From positions 1 through 18,203 of the forward strand of contig JBBSBE010000078.1 of NCBI GenBank assembly GCA_038251625.1: a DNA stretch of 18,203 nt. The letters run 5' to 3'. The translations under genes were made by a program, and so were the position numbers. This DNA is from JBBQXK01 sp038251625. GTDB lineage: Bacteria > Pseudomonadota > Alphaproteobacteria > Rhodobacterales > Rhodobacteraceae. Positions 6,659 through 13,841 of the stretch are shown piece after piece; the first letter of the stretch is position 1; every line of letters starts with the position of its first letter. Below the pieces are notes generated by a model that was not told the origin of the DNA, made no database searches, and saw nothing but the letters and a program-made list of their open reading frames with translations.

Positions 6659-7575
6659 CGGAAGCCGCAAAGGGCGTTTTCACCATCGCCGCCACCCCCT
6701 TTCTGCCCGACGGCGCGCTTGATCTGCAAAGCCTTGACCGGCTGACGGATTTCTATGCCGAAAAGGGCGCCACGGGGCTGACGATCCTTGGCATCATGGG
6801 CGAGGCGGGCAAACTTTCGGCGGAGGAATCGCTGACGGTGATCCGCCGCGTGGTGGCGCGGACGGCGCTGCCGGTGATCGTGGGCGTCTCTTCCCCCGGG
6901 TTTGCCGCGATGCAGGCCCTGGCGGGCGAGGCGATGGCGGCGGGCGCGGCGGGGGTGATGGTGGCCCCGCCAGGCAGCTTGCGCAGCGATGACCAGATCC
7001 TTGGCTACTACCGTACCGTGGCCGAGATGCTGCCGGGGGTCCCCTTTGTGCTGCAGGATTTTCCGCTGGTGACGACGGTGACGATCCCGGCGTCGGTGAT
7101 CCTGCGCATTGTGGCCGACTGCCCCACTTGCGTGATGCTGAAGCATGAGGATTGGCCGGGCCTCGACAAGATCAGCGCCTTGCGTGCGGCCTCGGACGCC
7201 GGGGCGCGGCGGATATCCATCCTGTGCGGCAACGGCGGGCAGTTCCTGCCGGAGGAGATCGCGCGGGGGGCGGACGGCGCGATGACGGGCTTTGCCTACC
7301 CCGAGATGATGGCGCGTGTGGTCGCGGCCCACGCCTCCGGGGATCGGGCCGGTGCGCAGGACATTTTCGATTGCTACCTGCCCTTGGTGCGGTACGAGGC
7401 GCAGCCCGGCGCGGGGCTGGCGGTGCGCAAGCATATATTGGCCCGCCGGGGCGCCATTGCCCATGCCACACTGCGCAAGCCCGGCGGGGCGCTGAATGGC
7501 GCTGCCGTGGCAGAGGTGGCGTTCCTGATCGCGCGGCAAGAGGCGCGGCTTGGGGCGCTTGGCCTGCCCGCCTGA
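6652..7575 (+). CDS. DapA-superfamily lyase/aldolase with atypical active site
   Basis: The 307-residue protein is a TIM-barrel Schiff-base enzyme of the dihydrodipicolinate synthase / N-acetylneuraminate lyase superfamily. GIMGE (residues 47-51) takes the place of the usual G-T-T/S-G-E, and the Schiff-base lysine is Lys164 in MLKHEDWPG. The segment that normally reads YNxPxRT, which carries the catalytic tyrosine, reads QDFPLVTT (135-142), so the tyrosine is replaced by Gln. It is therefore unlikely to be the housekeeping lysine-pathway enzyme. It probably cleaves or dehydrates a product of the operon. GGAGG lies five bases before the ATG, which overlaps the racemase stop. It is the last gene of the operon. 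Confidence 0.85.
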   Translation: MLTEAAKGVFTIAATPFLPDGALDLQSLDRLTDFYAEKGATGLTILGIMGEAGKLSAEESLTVIRRVVARTALPVIVGVSSPGFAAMQALAGEAMAAGAAGVMVAPPGSLRSDDQILGYYRTVAEMLPGVPFVLQDFPLVTTVTIPASVILRIVADCPTCVMLKHEDWPGLDKISALRAASDAGARRISILCGNGGQFLPEEIARGADGAMTGFAYPEMMARVVAAHASGDRAGAQDIFDCYLPLVRYEAQPGAGLAVRKHILARRGAIAHATLRKPGGALNGAAVAEVAFLIARQEARLGALGLPA

Positions 7576-7666
7576 CGGTCGGGTTTCCAAAGCGGCCGTC
7601 CGCTGCCATTCTGCCATCCGTGCCGCCATTCGGATCGGGGACGGGCATCATTCGGGGATGGGCAAA

Positions 7667-8356
7667 ATGATGGAAAAGCTGTGCGCGGCCTTTGCGGCAA
7701 CCTCACTGATCGCGCTTGCCGCCCCGCTGGCGGCGCAAGACAAATCGGGCCGGAACCTTGATCCCGCTGGCACCGGCGCCCCGGCGGGGCCCGCGAAATT
7801 TGCCATCGCACAGACGCTTTATGCCATCGGCATGGCCAATCAGGACCCTCTGACGGTGATGGCGGCAGCAAAGCTGGCTGCAGGCGTGACCTTGACGGAT
7901 GTGGAGCGCGAGGTGGAGCGCACGGGCGCAGCGGTGGATGGCGGCACCGATGCCGCCGACGCGCCGAAAGGGGCCGCCGCCATGTTCGCCGATGCCAAGG
8001 CGCTGGCGGGTGAGGATGAAACCCTTGTGGGGCTGATCGAGGACGCAGAGGCAGAGCGCGCGCGGGGCCGCATCGGCGGCGCCTCGCGCACGGCAAGCGA
8101 TCTGCCGGGCGGCCAGAGCGACCTTTTCAAGGTGCCCTTCTATGGAAATGCCTATGCCGAGGTCGCGGTGGTGGGTGACGGGGATTCCCCGCTGAGCGTG
8201 CTGATCACGGACGAGAACAAGAACACGATCTGCGCCGTCACAGGCTGGCCGGACAGGATTTCGTGCAGCTTCACACCGGCGTGGAACGGGTATTTTCAGA
8301 TCGCCGTGCAGAACACCGGGCCCGGCACGAACAGCTATTACCTGCTGACGAACTGA
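7667..8356 (+). CDS. Secreted protein with C-terminal PPC-like beta domain
   Basis: The 229-residue protein has a signal peptide (MEKLCAAFAATSLIAL to about residue 23, ending APLAA). A largely helical Ala-rich region (about 40-140) with acidic stretches follows. The C-terminal 80 residues are beta-rich and contain VPFYGNAYAEVAVVGDGD, TDENKNTICAV and SCSFTPAWNGYFQIAVQN. That pattern resembles bacterial pre-peptidase C-terminal (PPC) domains, including the paired cysteines (ICAV, SCSF). It probably acts in the periplasm or outside the cell, role unknown. ATGs at 7658, 7667 and 7670 are all possible; 7667 has GGGG about nine bases upstream. It is separated from the hydantoinase operon by about 90 bp, and read-through is possible. 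Confidence 0.75.
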   Translation: MMEKLCAAFAATSLIALAAPLAAQDKSGRNLDPAGTGAPAGPAKFAIAQTLYAIGMANQDPLTVMAAAKLAAGVTLTDVEREVERTGAAVDGGTDAADAPKGAAAMFADAKALAGEDETLVGLIEDAEAERARGRIGGASRTASDLPGGQSDLFKVPFYGNAYAEVAVVGDGDSPLSVLITDENKNTICAVTGWPDRISCSFTPAWNGYFQIAVQNTGPGTNSYYLLTN

Positions 8357-8394
8357 GCCGCGCATCCATCAGGCGATGGCCCCGAACCCCTTGT

Positions 8395-9582
8395 TCATCT
8401 TGCAGCCATGCGGTTCACCAGCAGCAGCGACAGCGCCGCCAGCGCCATGAACGCCGCCCCCGCGATGCCGAGATAGCCGTAGCTGCCGCTTGCATGCAGG
8501 ACCATCCCGCCCGCCAGCGTTCCCACCGACGCCGCGATGTAGATGGCCGAGGCGTTCAGCGCGAAAAGAATGGGGGTGCGCGCGGGGTCGATTGCTGAAA
8601 GGCGCGCCTGCTGTGGCGCCATGAAGGACCAGCCGAACACGCTCCACACGCCCGCGAGCAGGGCCATGGGCAGAAACGCGATGGTGGACAGCGAGACGGC
8701 GGGCAAGAGCACGATCTGCGCCGCGCACAGAAGCATCAGCGTGCGGTTGGCACCGATCCGGTCATTCAGCCGCCCGCCGAGCCAGTTGCCGATGACCGCG
8801 CCGACGCCGAAGACCAGCAGCATGACCGAGATGCCATCGCGCCCCAGCGCCAGCCGCGCCTCGAGCAATGCGCCGAAAAAGGTGTAGACGCAGTAGATGC
8901 CGCCAAGAAAGAGCACGCCGAAGGCCACCGCACCCAGATGGATGGGCGAGGCCATCACCTGCCCCAGGGCCGCAAGGCTGGCACCCGGCACGTTGATCCC
9001 GCGCGGGATCAGGCGCGTGAGGGCCATCGTCACGATGAGGCCCAGCACGACCACGGCCCAGAAGGCCGCCTGCCAGCCCACGGCATAGCCAAGCCACGCG
9101 CCTGCCGGAACGCCCAGCACCTGCGCCAGCGTGAGGCCGCCGAAAACCGTGGCCAGCGCGCGCCCACGCTCGGCCGGTGGGGCAAGCCCCGCCGCAATCG
9201 ACGCGCAGACAGGCGTTACGACCCCGGCCCCCACGGCCATCACGGCCCGGCCCACAAGGACGGTTGCAAACCCGGGCGCCAGAGCGGCAACCGCCGCCCC
9301 GGCGGTGAAAAGTGCAAGGCCCGACAGAACCACAACCTTGCGGTCCACCCCGCCGGTCATTGCCACCAGCAGGGGCGAGGCCACGGCATAGACCAGCGCA
9401 TAGGCCGTCATCGCCCATCCGGCGGTTGCGGGCGAAATCGACAGCGCGCCCGCCATCGGCTGCAGGATGCCGACGACAACGAACGCGCCCATCCCGATCA
9501 CGAACAGCGCTGTCGCGAGCAGCAGGAAGATCACGCGGTTCGGGGCCGCCGTCGTGGCGGTGGTTGTGGGTGCTGCGGTCAA
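8395..9582 (-). CDS. MFS transporter, DHA1-type exporter
   Basis: The 395-residue protein is an inner-membrane proton-coupled exporter with about twelve hydrophobic segments, the first at residues 17-39 (VIFLLLATALFVIG). The first cytoplasmic loop carries a reduced motif A (GGVDRKVV), and the antiporter motif-C region is LGVPAGAWLGY, as in DHA1 drug and sugar efflux carriers. I place the start at a TTG at 9582 (LTAAPTTTA), because AAGGGA lies nine bases upstream and the next in-frame ATG upstream would add about 46 arginine-rich residues. It diverges from the aldo-keto reductase. The substrate cannot be read from sequence. Confidence 0.85.
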   Translation of the reverse strand: MTAAPTTTATTAAPNRVIFLLLATALFVIGMGAFVVVGILQPMAGALSISPATAGWAMTAYALVYAVASPLLVAMTGGVDRKVVVLSGLALFTAGAAVAALAPGFATVLVGRAVMAVGAGVVTPVCASIAAGLAPPAERGRALATVFGGLTLAQVLGVPAGAWLGYAVGWQAAFWAVVVLGLIVTMALTRLIPRGINVPGASLAALGQVMASPIHLGAVAFGVLFLGGIYCVYTFFGALLEARLALGRDGISVMLLVFGVGAVIGNWLGGRLNDRIGANRTLMLLCAAQIVLLPAVSLSTIAFLPMALLAGVWSVFGWSFMAPQQARLSAIDPARTPILFALNASAIYIAASVGTLAGGMVLHASGSYGYLGIAGAAFMALAALSLLLVNRMAAR

Positions 9583-9591
9583 TTGAGGGGG

Positions 9592-9597
9592 TCCCTT
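9592..9597 (-). promoter_or_regulatory. Ribosome binding site deciding the TTG start of the MFS gene
   Basis: On the - strand AAGGGA precedes the TTG at 9582 by nine bases. It supports this start over the distant in-frame ATG at 9720, which lies inside the divergent promoter region. Confidence 0.55.
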
Positions 9598-9753
9598 GCG
9601 GCTTGCGGGGGCAGCATAGCGCGGGGGCTGGCCGCGTCCATGCTGAACGGTTGGGCGACGGTGCCCGGATTGCGCCTGTATCGCGCGCTTGTGCCTTCCG
9701 CAGTCTTTCGTCCGGCGCATTGGCGCACTAGGGTCGGCCCACTTGCGCGAAAA

Positions 9754-9758
9754 AGGAG
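9754..9758 (+). promoter_or_regulatory. Ribosome binding site of the aldo-keto reductase
   Basis: AGGAG sits six bases before the ATG at 9765 and fixes the start. Confidence 0.8.
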
Positions 9759-9764
9759 ACGGCG

Positions 9765-10802
9765 ATGCAATACATTCCCCTTGGCCAGACCGGCCTGACC
9801 GTCTCGGCGCTGTGCCTTGGCACGATGACTTGGGGCAGCCAGAACACCGAACGCGAGGGGCATGACCAGATCGCGATGGCGCTGGAACAGGGCGTGACGT
9901 TCTGGGACACCGCCGAGATGTATCCGACGAACCCCGTGCGCGCCGAAACGGTGGGCGATACCGAGCGGATCATCGGGACCTGGTTCAAGCGGCATGGCGG
10001 GCGCGACAAGGTGGTGCTGGCCAGCAAGGTGAGCGGTGAGGGGGCGATGGTGCGGGCCGGGGCGCCGATCACGGGCGCCAGTTTGCGCGCGACGCTGGAA
10101 GAGGCGCTGACGCGGCTGAAGACCGATTACATCGACGTCTACCAGTTGCATTGGCCCAACCGCGGGTCCTACCATTTCCGACGCCACTGGACCTATACGC
10201 CCAGGGACGGCCGGGCCGGGGCGCTGGCGCATATGGAGGAAGTGCTGCGCGTGGCCGCCGACCTGATCGCCGAGGGCAAGTTGCGCGCGGTGGGGCTGTC
10301 AAACGAAAGCGTCTGGGGGGCAAGTGCCTGGCTGCAACTTGCCGAGGCGCACGGACTGCCGCGCATGGCATCGGTGCAGAACGAATATTCGCTGCTTTGC
10401 CGCCAGTTCGATACCGACTGGGCCGAGCTTGCGGTGATGGAGGACATGCCGCTTCTGGCCTTCTCACCACTGGCCGCGGGGATCCTGTCGGGCAAATATG
10501 CGGGCAATGTGGTGCCCGATGGCAGCCGCCGCAGCTTTACGCCCGATCTTGGGGGCCGCGTCACGCCCCGCATGTTCGAGGCGGTGGCGGCCTATCTGGG
10601 GATTGCCGCGCGCCATGGCCTTGATCCCTGCCAGATGGCCATCGCGTTCTGCATGTCGCGGCCGTTTCCCTGCATCCCGATCATCGGCGCCTCGTCGCTG
10701 GACCAGTTGGCGGTGAACATCGGGGCCGCGGATCTGGTGCTGTCGCCCGAGGTTCTGGCCGAGATCGGCGACGCGCATCGTGCCTTTCCGATGCCGTATT
10801 GA
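9765..10802 (+). CDS. NADP(H)-dependent aldo-keto reductase, Tas-like
   Basis: The 345-residue cytosolic oxidoreductase should reduce aldehydes or ketones with NADPH. The catalytic tetrad is visible: Asp48 and Tyr53 in FWDTAEMYP, Lys88 in LASKVS and His129 in YQLHWPNR. The cofactor region near the C-terminus reads IPIIGASSLDQLAVN. Length, the PLGQTGLTVS N-terminus and the NPVRAETVGDTERIIG segment match E. coli Tas, which is about the same size. It diverges from the MFS exporter across 182 bp, so they may share a control region, but no operator is obvious there. The physiological substrate is unknown. Confidence 0.9.
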   Translation: MQYIPLGQTGLTVSALCLGTMTWGSQNTEREGHDQIAMALEQGVTFWDTAEMYPTNPVRAETVGDTERIIGTWFKRHGGRDKVVLASKVSGEGAMVRAGAPITGASLRATLEEALTRLKTDYIDVYQLHWPNRGSYHFRRHWTYTPRDGRAGALAHMEEVLRVAADLIAEGKLRAVGLSNESVWGASAWLQLAEAHGLPRMASVQNEYSLLCRQFDTDWAELAVMEDMPLLAFSPLAAGILSGKYAGNVVPDGSRRSFTPDLGGRVTPRMFEAVAAYLGIAARHGLDPCQMAIAFCMSRPFPCIPIIGASSLDQLAVNIGAADLVLSPEVLAEIGDAHRAFPMPY

Positions 10803-10818
10803 ATGGGCTTGCGCCCGG

Positions 10819-10853
10819 CGGCGGGATCGGGCCTCTTGCAGGCCCGCCCGCCG
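10819..10853. terminator. Strong hairpin after the aldo-keto reductase
   Basis: CGGCGGG (10819-10825) and CGGGCCT (10828-10834) pair with AGGCCCG (10840-10846) and CCCGCCG (10847-10853). This gives fourteen G/C-rich pairs with a two-base bulge and a CTTGC loop. It fills the 65-bp gap before the lipoprotein gene. There is no T-tract, so it may be a terminator of the GC-rich type or an mRNA-stabilising stem. Confidence 0.5.
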
Positions 10854-10867
10854 GAAGCCCCCCGCTG

Positions 10868-11404
10868 ATGCGCCGTTTGCGATCCCTGTTTCTTCTGTTG
10901 GCCCTGTCGGCCTGCACCTTGTCGGCCTGCACACTTACGGGTGGGGGGTCGAAGGGCGTGGCGCCGCTGGAAACCGAGGCGATTGCGGTGACCAGCCTCG
11001 ACGCGCCGGAAAGCGCGGCGGCGAGCGCGCAGCCAGAGGCCAAGCCCGAGACAGCCGCGAAACCGGAGGCGGCCCCCGAACCCGTGGCTGAACCTGCCCC
11101 CGAACCCGTCGCCGAAACCGCACCCGAACCTGCACCCGAACCGCCGCCCGAGGTGGCAGCGCCCCTTACGCCTGCCGCCATTGCCTGTGGCAAGGGGGGT
11201 GGGCGCTTCGTGTCGGTTGCCAAGGGGGCGGGCAGCGCCTGCGTGCGCCGGACGCGGGACGCGGGCAAAGCCTGCCGCAAGGAAACCGATTGCGACGGGC
11301 GCTGTCTTGCCCGGTCCCGTACCTGTTCGCCCATCGACCCGCTTTTTGGCTGCAACGAGATTCTGCAGGCCAACGGAACACGGGTGACGCTGTGCCTAGA
11401 CTAG
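10868..11404 (+). CDS. Lipoprotein with Pro/Glu-rich linker and cysteine-rich C-terminus
   Basis: The 178-residue protein begins with a lipoprotein signal, MRRLRSLFLLLALSAC, so Cys16 would be lipidated. The lipobox is repeated at once (TLSAC, Cys21). Residues about 55-97 form a Pro/Ala/Glu linker with repeated EPVAE and EPAPE units, typical of a spacer reaching through the periplasm. The last 75 residues contain eight cysteines, including CRKETDCDGRC, GCNE and the terminal LCLD. They suggest a small disulfide-knotted domain. I do not recognise a named family. The ATG at 10868 was chosen because the signal peptide begins there. The next gene starts inside this one, so they are coupled. Thr follows both candidate cysteines, so an outer-membrane location is the default. 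Confidence 0.75.
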   Translation: MRRLRSLFLLLALSACTLSACTLTGGGSKGVAPLETEAIAVTSLDAPESAAASAQPEAKPETAAKPEAAPEPVAEPAPEPVAETAPEPAPEPPPEVAAPLTPAAIACGKGGGRFVSVAKGAGSACVRRTRDAGKACRKETDCDGRCLARSRTCSPIDPLFGCNEILQANGTRVTLCLD

Positions 11405-11892
11405 GTCTTGCGGCCCTTGCGCTGTTGGCGGCCTGTGGGGCGCCCGCGCCGCCGCCCGGCGCGTTCCGCGCGGTGGCGGTTCCGATCTATTCCAATGCCA
11501 CGCTCGACCCCGGCGTGCTGGCGGGGCGCTGGGAGCAGGCGGCGAGCTTCGGCGCGTCTTGTGCCCCCGGCGGAGTGGAGATCGGGGCCGATCTGCGTGT
11601 GTCGGGGCAGCTTTGCCTTGATGGACGGGTGGTGCCGCTTTCGGGCAATCTGCGGCCCGTGGGTCCCGGGCGGGTGCAGCTTTCAGGGGCCGATCCCGGC
11701 GGGATCGGTGCGCCATGGTGGGTGCTCTGGATCGACAGCGGCGCGCGGACCGTAGCCATCGGCACGCCATCCGGCGCCTTCGGTTTCGTGCTGAACCGGG
11801 GCGGCCCGCTGCCCGAAGATCGCTTCCGCGCTGCGGCCGAGCTTTTTGATTTCAACGGCTACGATACCGCGCGGCTGACCCGGCTGCGCTGA
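11392..11892 (+). CDS. Lipocalin-family lipoprotein (Blc-like)
   Basis: Translation from the GTG at 11392 gives 166 residues with a lipobox LAAC (Cys15). A calyx-like domain follows. The lipocalin GxW motif is Gly45-Arg-Trp47 in LAGRWEQAASFG. PWWVLWIDSGARTVAIGTPS and FGFVLNRGGP match the strands that in Blc read like YWVLALD...SR. The C-terminal YDTARLTRL also resembles the family's end. Lipocalins of this type bind lipids or other hydrophobic molecules at the outer membrane. The GTG start overlaps the preceding lipoprotein gene by 13 bases. An earlier in-frame ATG at 11290 would put a charged leader before the signal and is rejected. The stop is only four bases from the end of the convergent regulator gene. 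Confidence 0.8.
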   Translation: MPRLGLAALALLAACGAPAPPPGAFRAVAVPIYSNATLDPGVLAGRWEQAASFGASCAPGGVEIGADLRVSGQLCLDGRVVPLSGNLRPVGPGRVQLSGADPGGIGAPWWVLWIDSGARTVAIGTPSGAFGFVLNRGGPLPEDRFRAAAELFDFNGYDTARLTRLR

Positions 11893-11896
11893 ACGA

Positions 11897-12754
11897 TCAG
11901 CCGATCTGGGCGCGCAAGGTCCGCAAGTGTGCGGGCAGGTCGCGCGCGCCCACCGCCGCCTCGCGCACCAGCCAGTCGAAATGCGTGGTCAGGCTTTCCA
12001 CGCGGCTGCGGTCGCGGAAGGCCACGTAATGGCGCCCAAGGTAGATGACCCCGAGGATCGGGCCGAAGATGGTGACGGGCGCCGAAAACACCCGCCGCGC
12101 ATCGAAGAGGCAGAGCCGCAGGGAGGGGTAGAGCGCCTCGCTGAGCGTGATGAGCCGGTCGATCTGTTCCAGCCGCACGGCGGCGGGCAGGCCCACGTAA
12201 TAGCCCGTCGCGTTTGCGAACGAGGCGACATCGTGCAGTGGCAGCGCGATTTCATAGTCCGACCGCGCCTGCCGCATCAACGACAGCCGATCCTCGGACG
12301 CGCCGATCGCCTGCTGCGAGGATCGCCCGAGCTGCGGCTCGTATTCCCATTCCAGCATCGCCCGGGTTTTCAGCATGTCAGGCAGGGTCGCCGGGACATG
12401 GCGGATCTTGTAGCCCGCAGCCTCGCGGTGCCAGCCAAAGATCGTCTCGTCGATCAGCGCGCGCGGTGCTTCGGTTATGGAAAGGGATGTGGCCAGAATA
12501 TCGGCCAGCGGTTCGGGCCGTTCGGACAGGCCCAGAAGCCAGTCTGCGCTGATGCCAAGCGCCTGCGCGCAATCGGCGGCGAGTTGGGCGTTGGGCATCC
12601 GCTTGCCGGGGCTGAGAAGCTGCGAGACGGTGGAACGGTCCACCCCCGTGGCGCGGGCAAGCGCACTTTGGCTGAGCCCTTTGGCGGTCATGGCTTCGGC
12701 GAGGCGGTCCCGGAAGAGCGCGGCGCGATCGCGTTTGGGAATGATTTCCGACAT
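11897..12754 (-). CDS. XRE-family transcriptional regulator with C-terminal sensing domain
   Basis: The 285-residue protein has an N-terminal Cro/C1-type helix-turn-helix (about residues 13-70), with LSQSALARATGVDRS and TVSQLLSPGKRMP as recognition region. A long C-terminal part (about 100-285) with no family I can name follows and may bind a ligand. The ATG at 12754 gives MSEIIPKRDR. The gene is divergent from a fatty acid desaturase, with a 7-bp inverted repeat at 12769-12790 between them, so it probably controls both itself and the desaturase. Its signal could be a fatty acid, lipid state or temperature; this is inference from the neighbour. Confidence 0.85.
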   Translation of the reverse strand: MSEIIPKRDRAALFRDRLAEAMTAKGLSQSALARATGVDRSTVSQLLSPGKRMPNAQLAADCAQALGISADWLLGLSERPEPLADILATSLSITEAPRALIDETIFGWHREAAGYKIRHVPATLPDMLKTRAMLEWEYEPQLGRSSQQAIGASEDRLSLMRQARSDYEIALPLHDVASFANATGYYVGLPAAVRLEQIDRLITLSEALYPSLRLCLFDARRVFSAPVTIFGPILGVIYLGRHYVAFRDRSRVESLTTHFDWLVREAAVGARDLPAHLRTLRAQIG

Positions 12755-12768
12755 ATGGTGACTTTACA

Positions 12769-12790
12769 CAACGATGTTGATCAATCGTTG
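12769..12790. promoter_or_regulatory. Candidate operator between regulator and desaturase
   Basis: CAACGAT (12769-12775) is repeated inverted as ATCGTTG (12784-12790) with an 8-base spacer. The spacer region contains the palindrome TTGATCAA (12777-12784). The two-turn spacing suits a dimeric helix-turn-helix protein, and the site lies 15 bp upstream of the regulator start. Confidence 0.55.
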
Positions 12791-12849
12791 CGTATTCTCG
12801 GAATTCCTGCAAGCCCTGCGATGTGATACACACAAATCTGTTATGAAAC

Positions 12850-12854
12850 AGGAG
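12850..12854 (+). promoter_or_regulatory. Ribosome binding site deciding the TTG start of the desaturase
   Basis: AGGAG is followed by six bases and a TTG at 12861. It lies inside the frame opened by an upstream ATG at 12843, which has no Shine-Dalgarno of its own, so TTG is the better start. Confidence 0.55.
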
Positions 12855-12860
12855 ACTGAT

Positions 12861-13841
12861 TTGCGATCGAGCGCGCGCGCTGTCGAATGGCCGACCCTTC
12901 TGTTGCTGATCGCGACCTACGCTGTCTTCGGGCTGGCTACCGCCGTTCTCTTTCCCATCAACGCAACGCTTGCCATCGTGATCACTGGGGTCGCGATTGC
13001 GCAGTTTTCCTCGCTCCAGCACGAGGTGCTGCATGGCCATCCGTTCCAGTCGCAGCGCGTGAACGAGGCGCTGGTGTTTCCTGCGCTGACGCTGACCGTG
13101 CCCTACGCGCGGTTTCGCGATCAGCATCTGGCGCATCACCACGACCCGCATTTGACCGACCCCTATGACGACCCCGAAAGCAATTACCTTGACCCGGCGG
13201 TGTGGAACCGTCTGTCGGCTGCGATGCGGATCCTTCTGACGGCCAACAACACGCTTCTGGGCCGGATCGTGATCGGGCCGATCCTTGGCAACATCTTCTG
13301 GCTGGCGTCCGAGGCGCGGCTGATCCGTGCGGGAAACCGGGCGGTGATACGGGCGTGGATGGCGCATGCGGCGGGGCTGGTGCTGCTGGGCCTGTGGCTT
13401 TTCGCAACCGGCATGCCGGTCTGGGCCTATCTGCTGGCGATCTGGATCGGGCAGGGATTGTTGAAGATCCGTACGTTCCTTGAGCATCGCGCGCATGAGC
13501 TTTGCCGGGCGCGGACCGTTCTGGTCGAGGATCGGGGGCCGCTTGCGCTGCTGTTTCTGAACAACAACCTGCATGTGGTGCACCACGCCCATCCCAACGT
13601 GGCCTGGTACCGGCTGCCGGGGCTATACGCGCAGAACCGCAGCCATTACGTGCGGCGCAACGAGGGGTATGTCTACCGCTCTTACGCCGCCGTGTTCCGC
13701 AGCCATTTCACCAAAGCCAAAGACCCGGTGCCGCATCCGTTGTGGACAGGGCCGTCAGACAAGGCGGCGAAAGACGGGGCTCTGGCCCGAATTGTCGAAG
13801 AACGGCACACCGGCGGCTTCGGGCCCGTCGTCGCGCAATAG
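12861..13841 (+). CDS. Membrane fatty acid desaturase
   Basis: This 326-residue integral membrane di-iron enzyme should introduce a double bond into an acyl chain or hydroxylate a lipid. All three histidine boxes are present: HEVLHGH (His54, 58, 60), QHLAHHH (His89, 92, 93) and LHVVHH (His238, 241, 242). Hydrophobic segments lie around residues 11-50 and 175-210. I chose the TTG at 12861 because AGGAG lies six bases upstream and translation then starts just before EWPTLLLLIATYA, as in relatives. The ATG at 12843 would add six residues. The last 87 bp overlap the NUDIX gene on the opposite strand. The divergent XRE regulator is the likely controller. The lipid substrate is unknown; a MocD-type hydrocarbon oxygenase is another possibility. 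Confidence 0.87.
   Translation: MRSSARAVEWPTLLLLIATYAVFGLATAVLFPINATLAIVITGVAIAQFSSLQHEVLHGHPFQSQRVNEALVFPALTLTVPYARFRDQHLAHHHDPHLTDPYDDPESNYLDPAVWNRLSAAMRILLTANNTLLGRIVIGPILGNIFWLASEARLIRAGNRAVIRAWMAHAAGLVLLGLWLFATGMPVWAYLLAIWIGQGLLKIRTFLEHRAHELCRARTVLVEDRGPLALLFLNNNLHVVHHAHPNVAWYRLPGLYAQNRSHYVRRNEGYVYRSYAAVFRSHFTKAKDPVPHPLWTGPSDKAAKDGALARIVEERHTGGFGPVVAQ

Noticed and set aside
8366..8379. CCATC-AGGC-GATGG hairpin between the convergent PPC-domain and MFS genes
   Set aside because: Only five base pairs and no T-tract; too weak to call a terminator.
9583..9720. N-terminal extension of the MFS transporter to the ATG at 9720
   Set aside because: It adds about 46 Arg/Pro-rich residues before the first membrane helix and would occupy most of the divergent promoter; a TTG with AAGGGA is better placed.
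10991..11155. Tandem DNA repeat behind the EPVAE/EPAPE units
   Set aside because: The repeats are degenerate at the DNA level and are explained by a Pro/Ala/Glu-rich protein spacer, so they are not listed as a separate repeat element.
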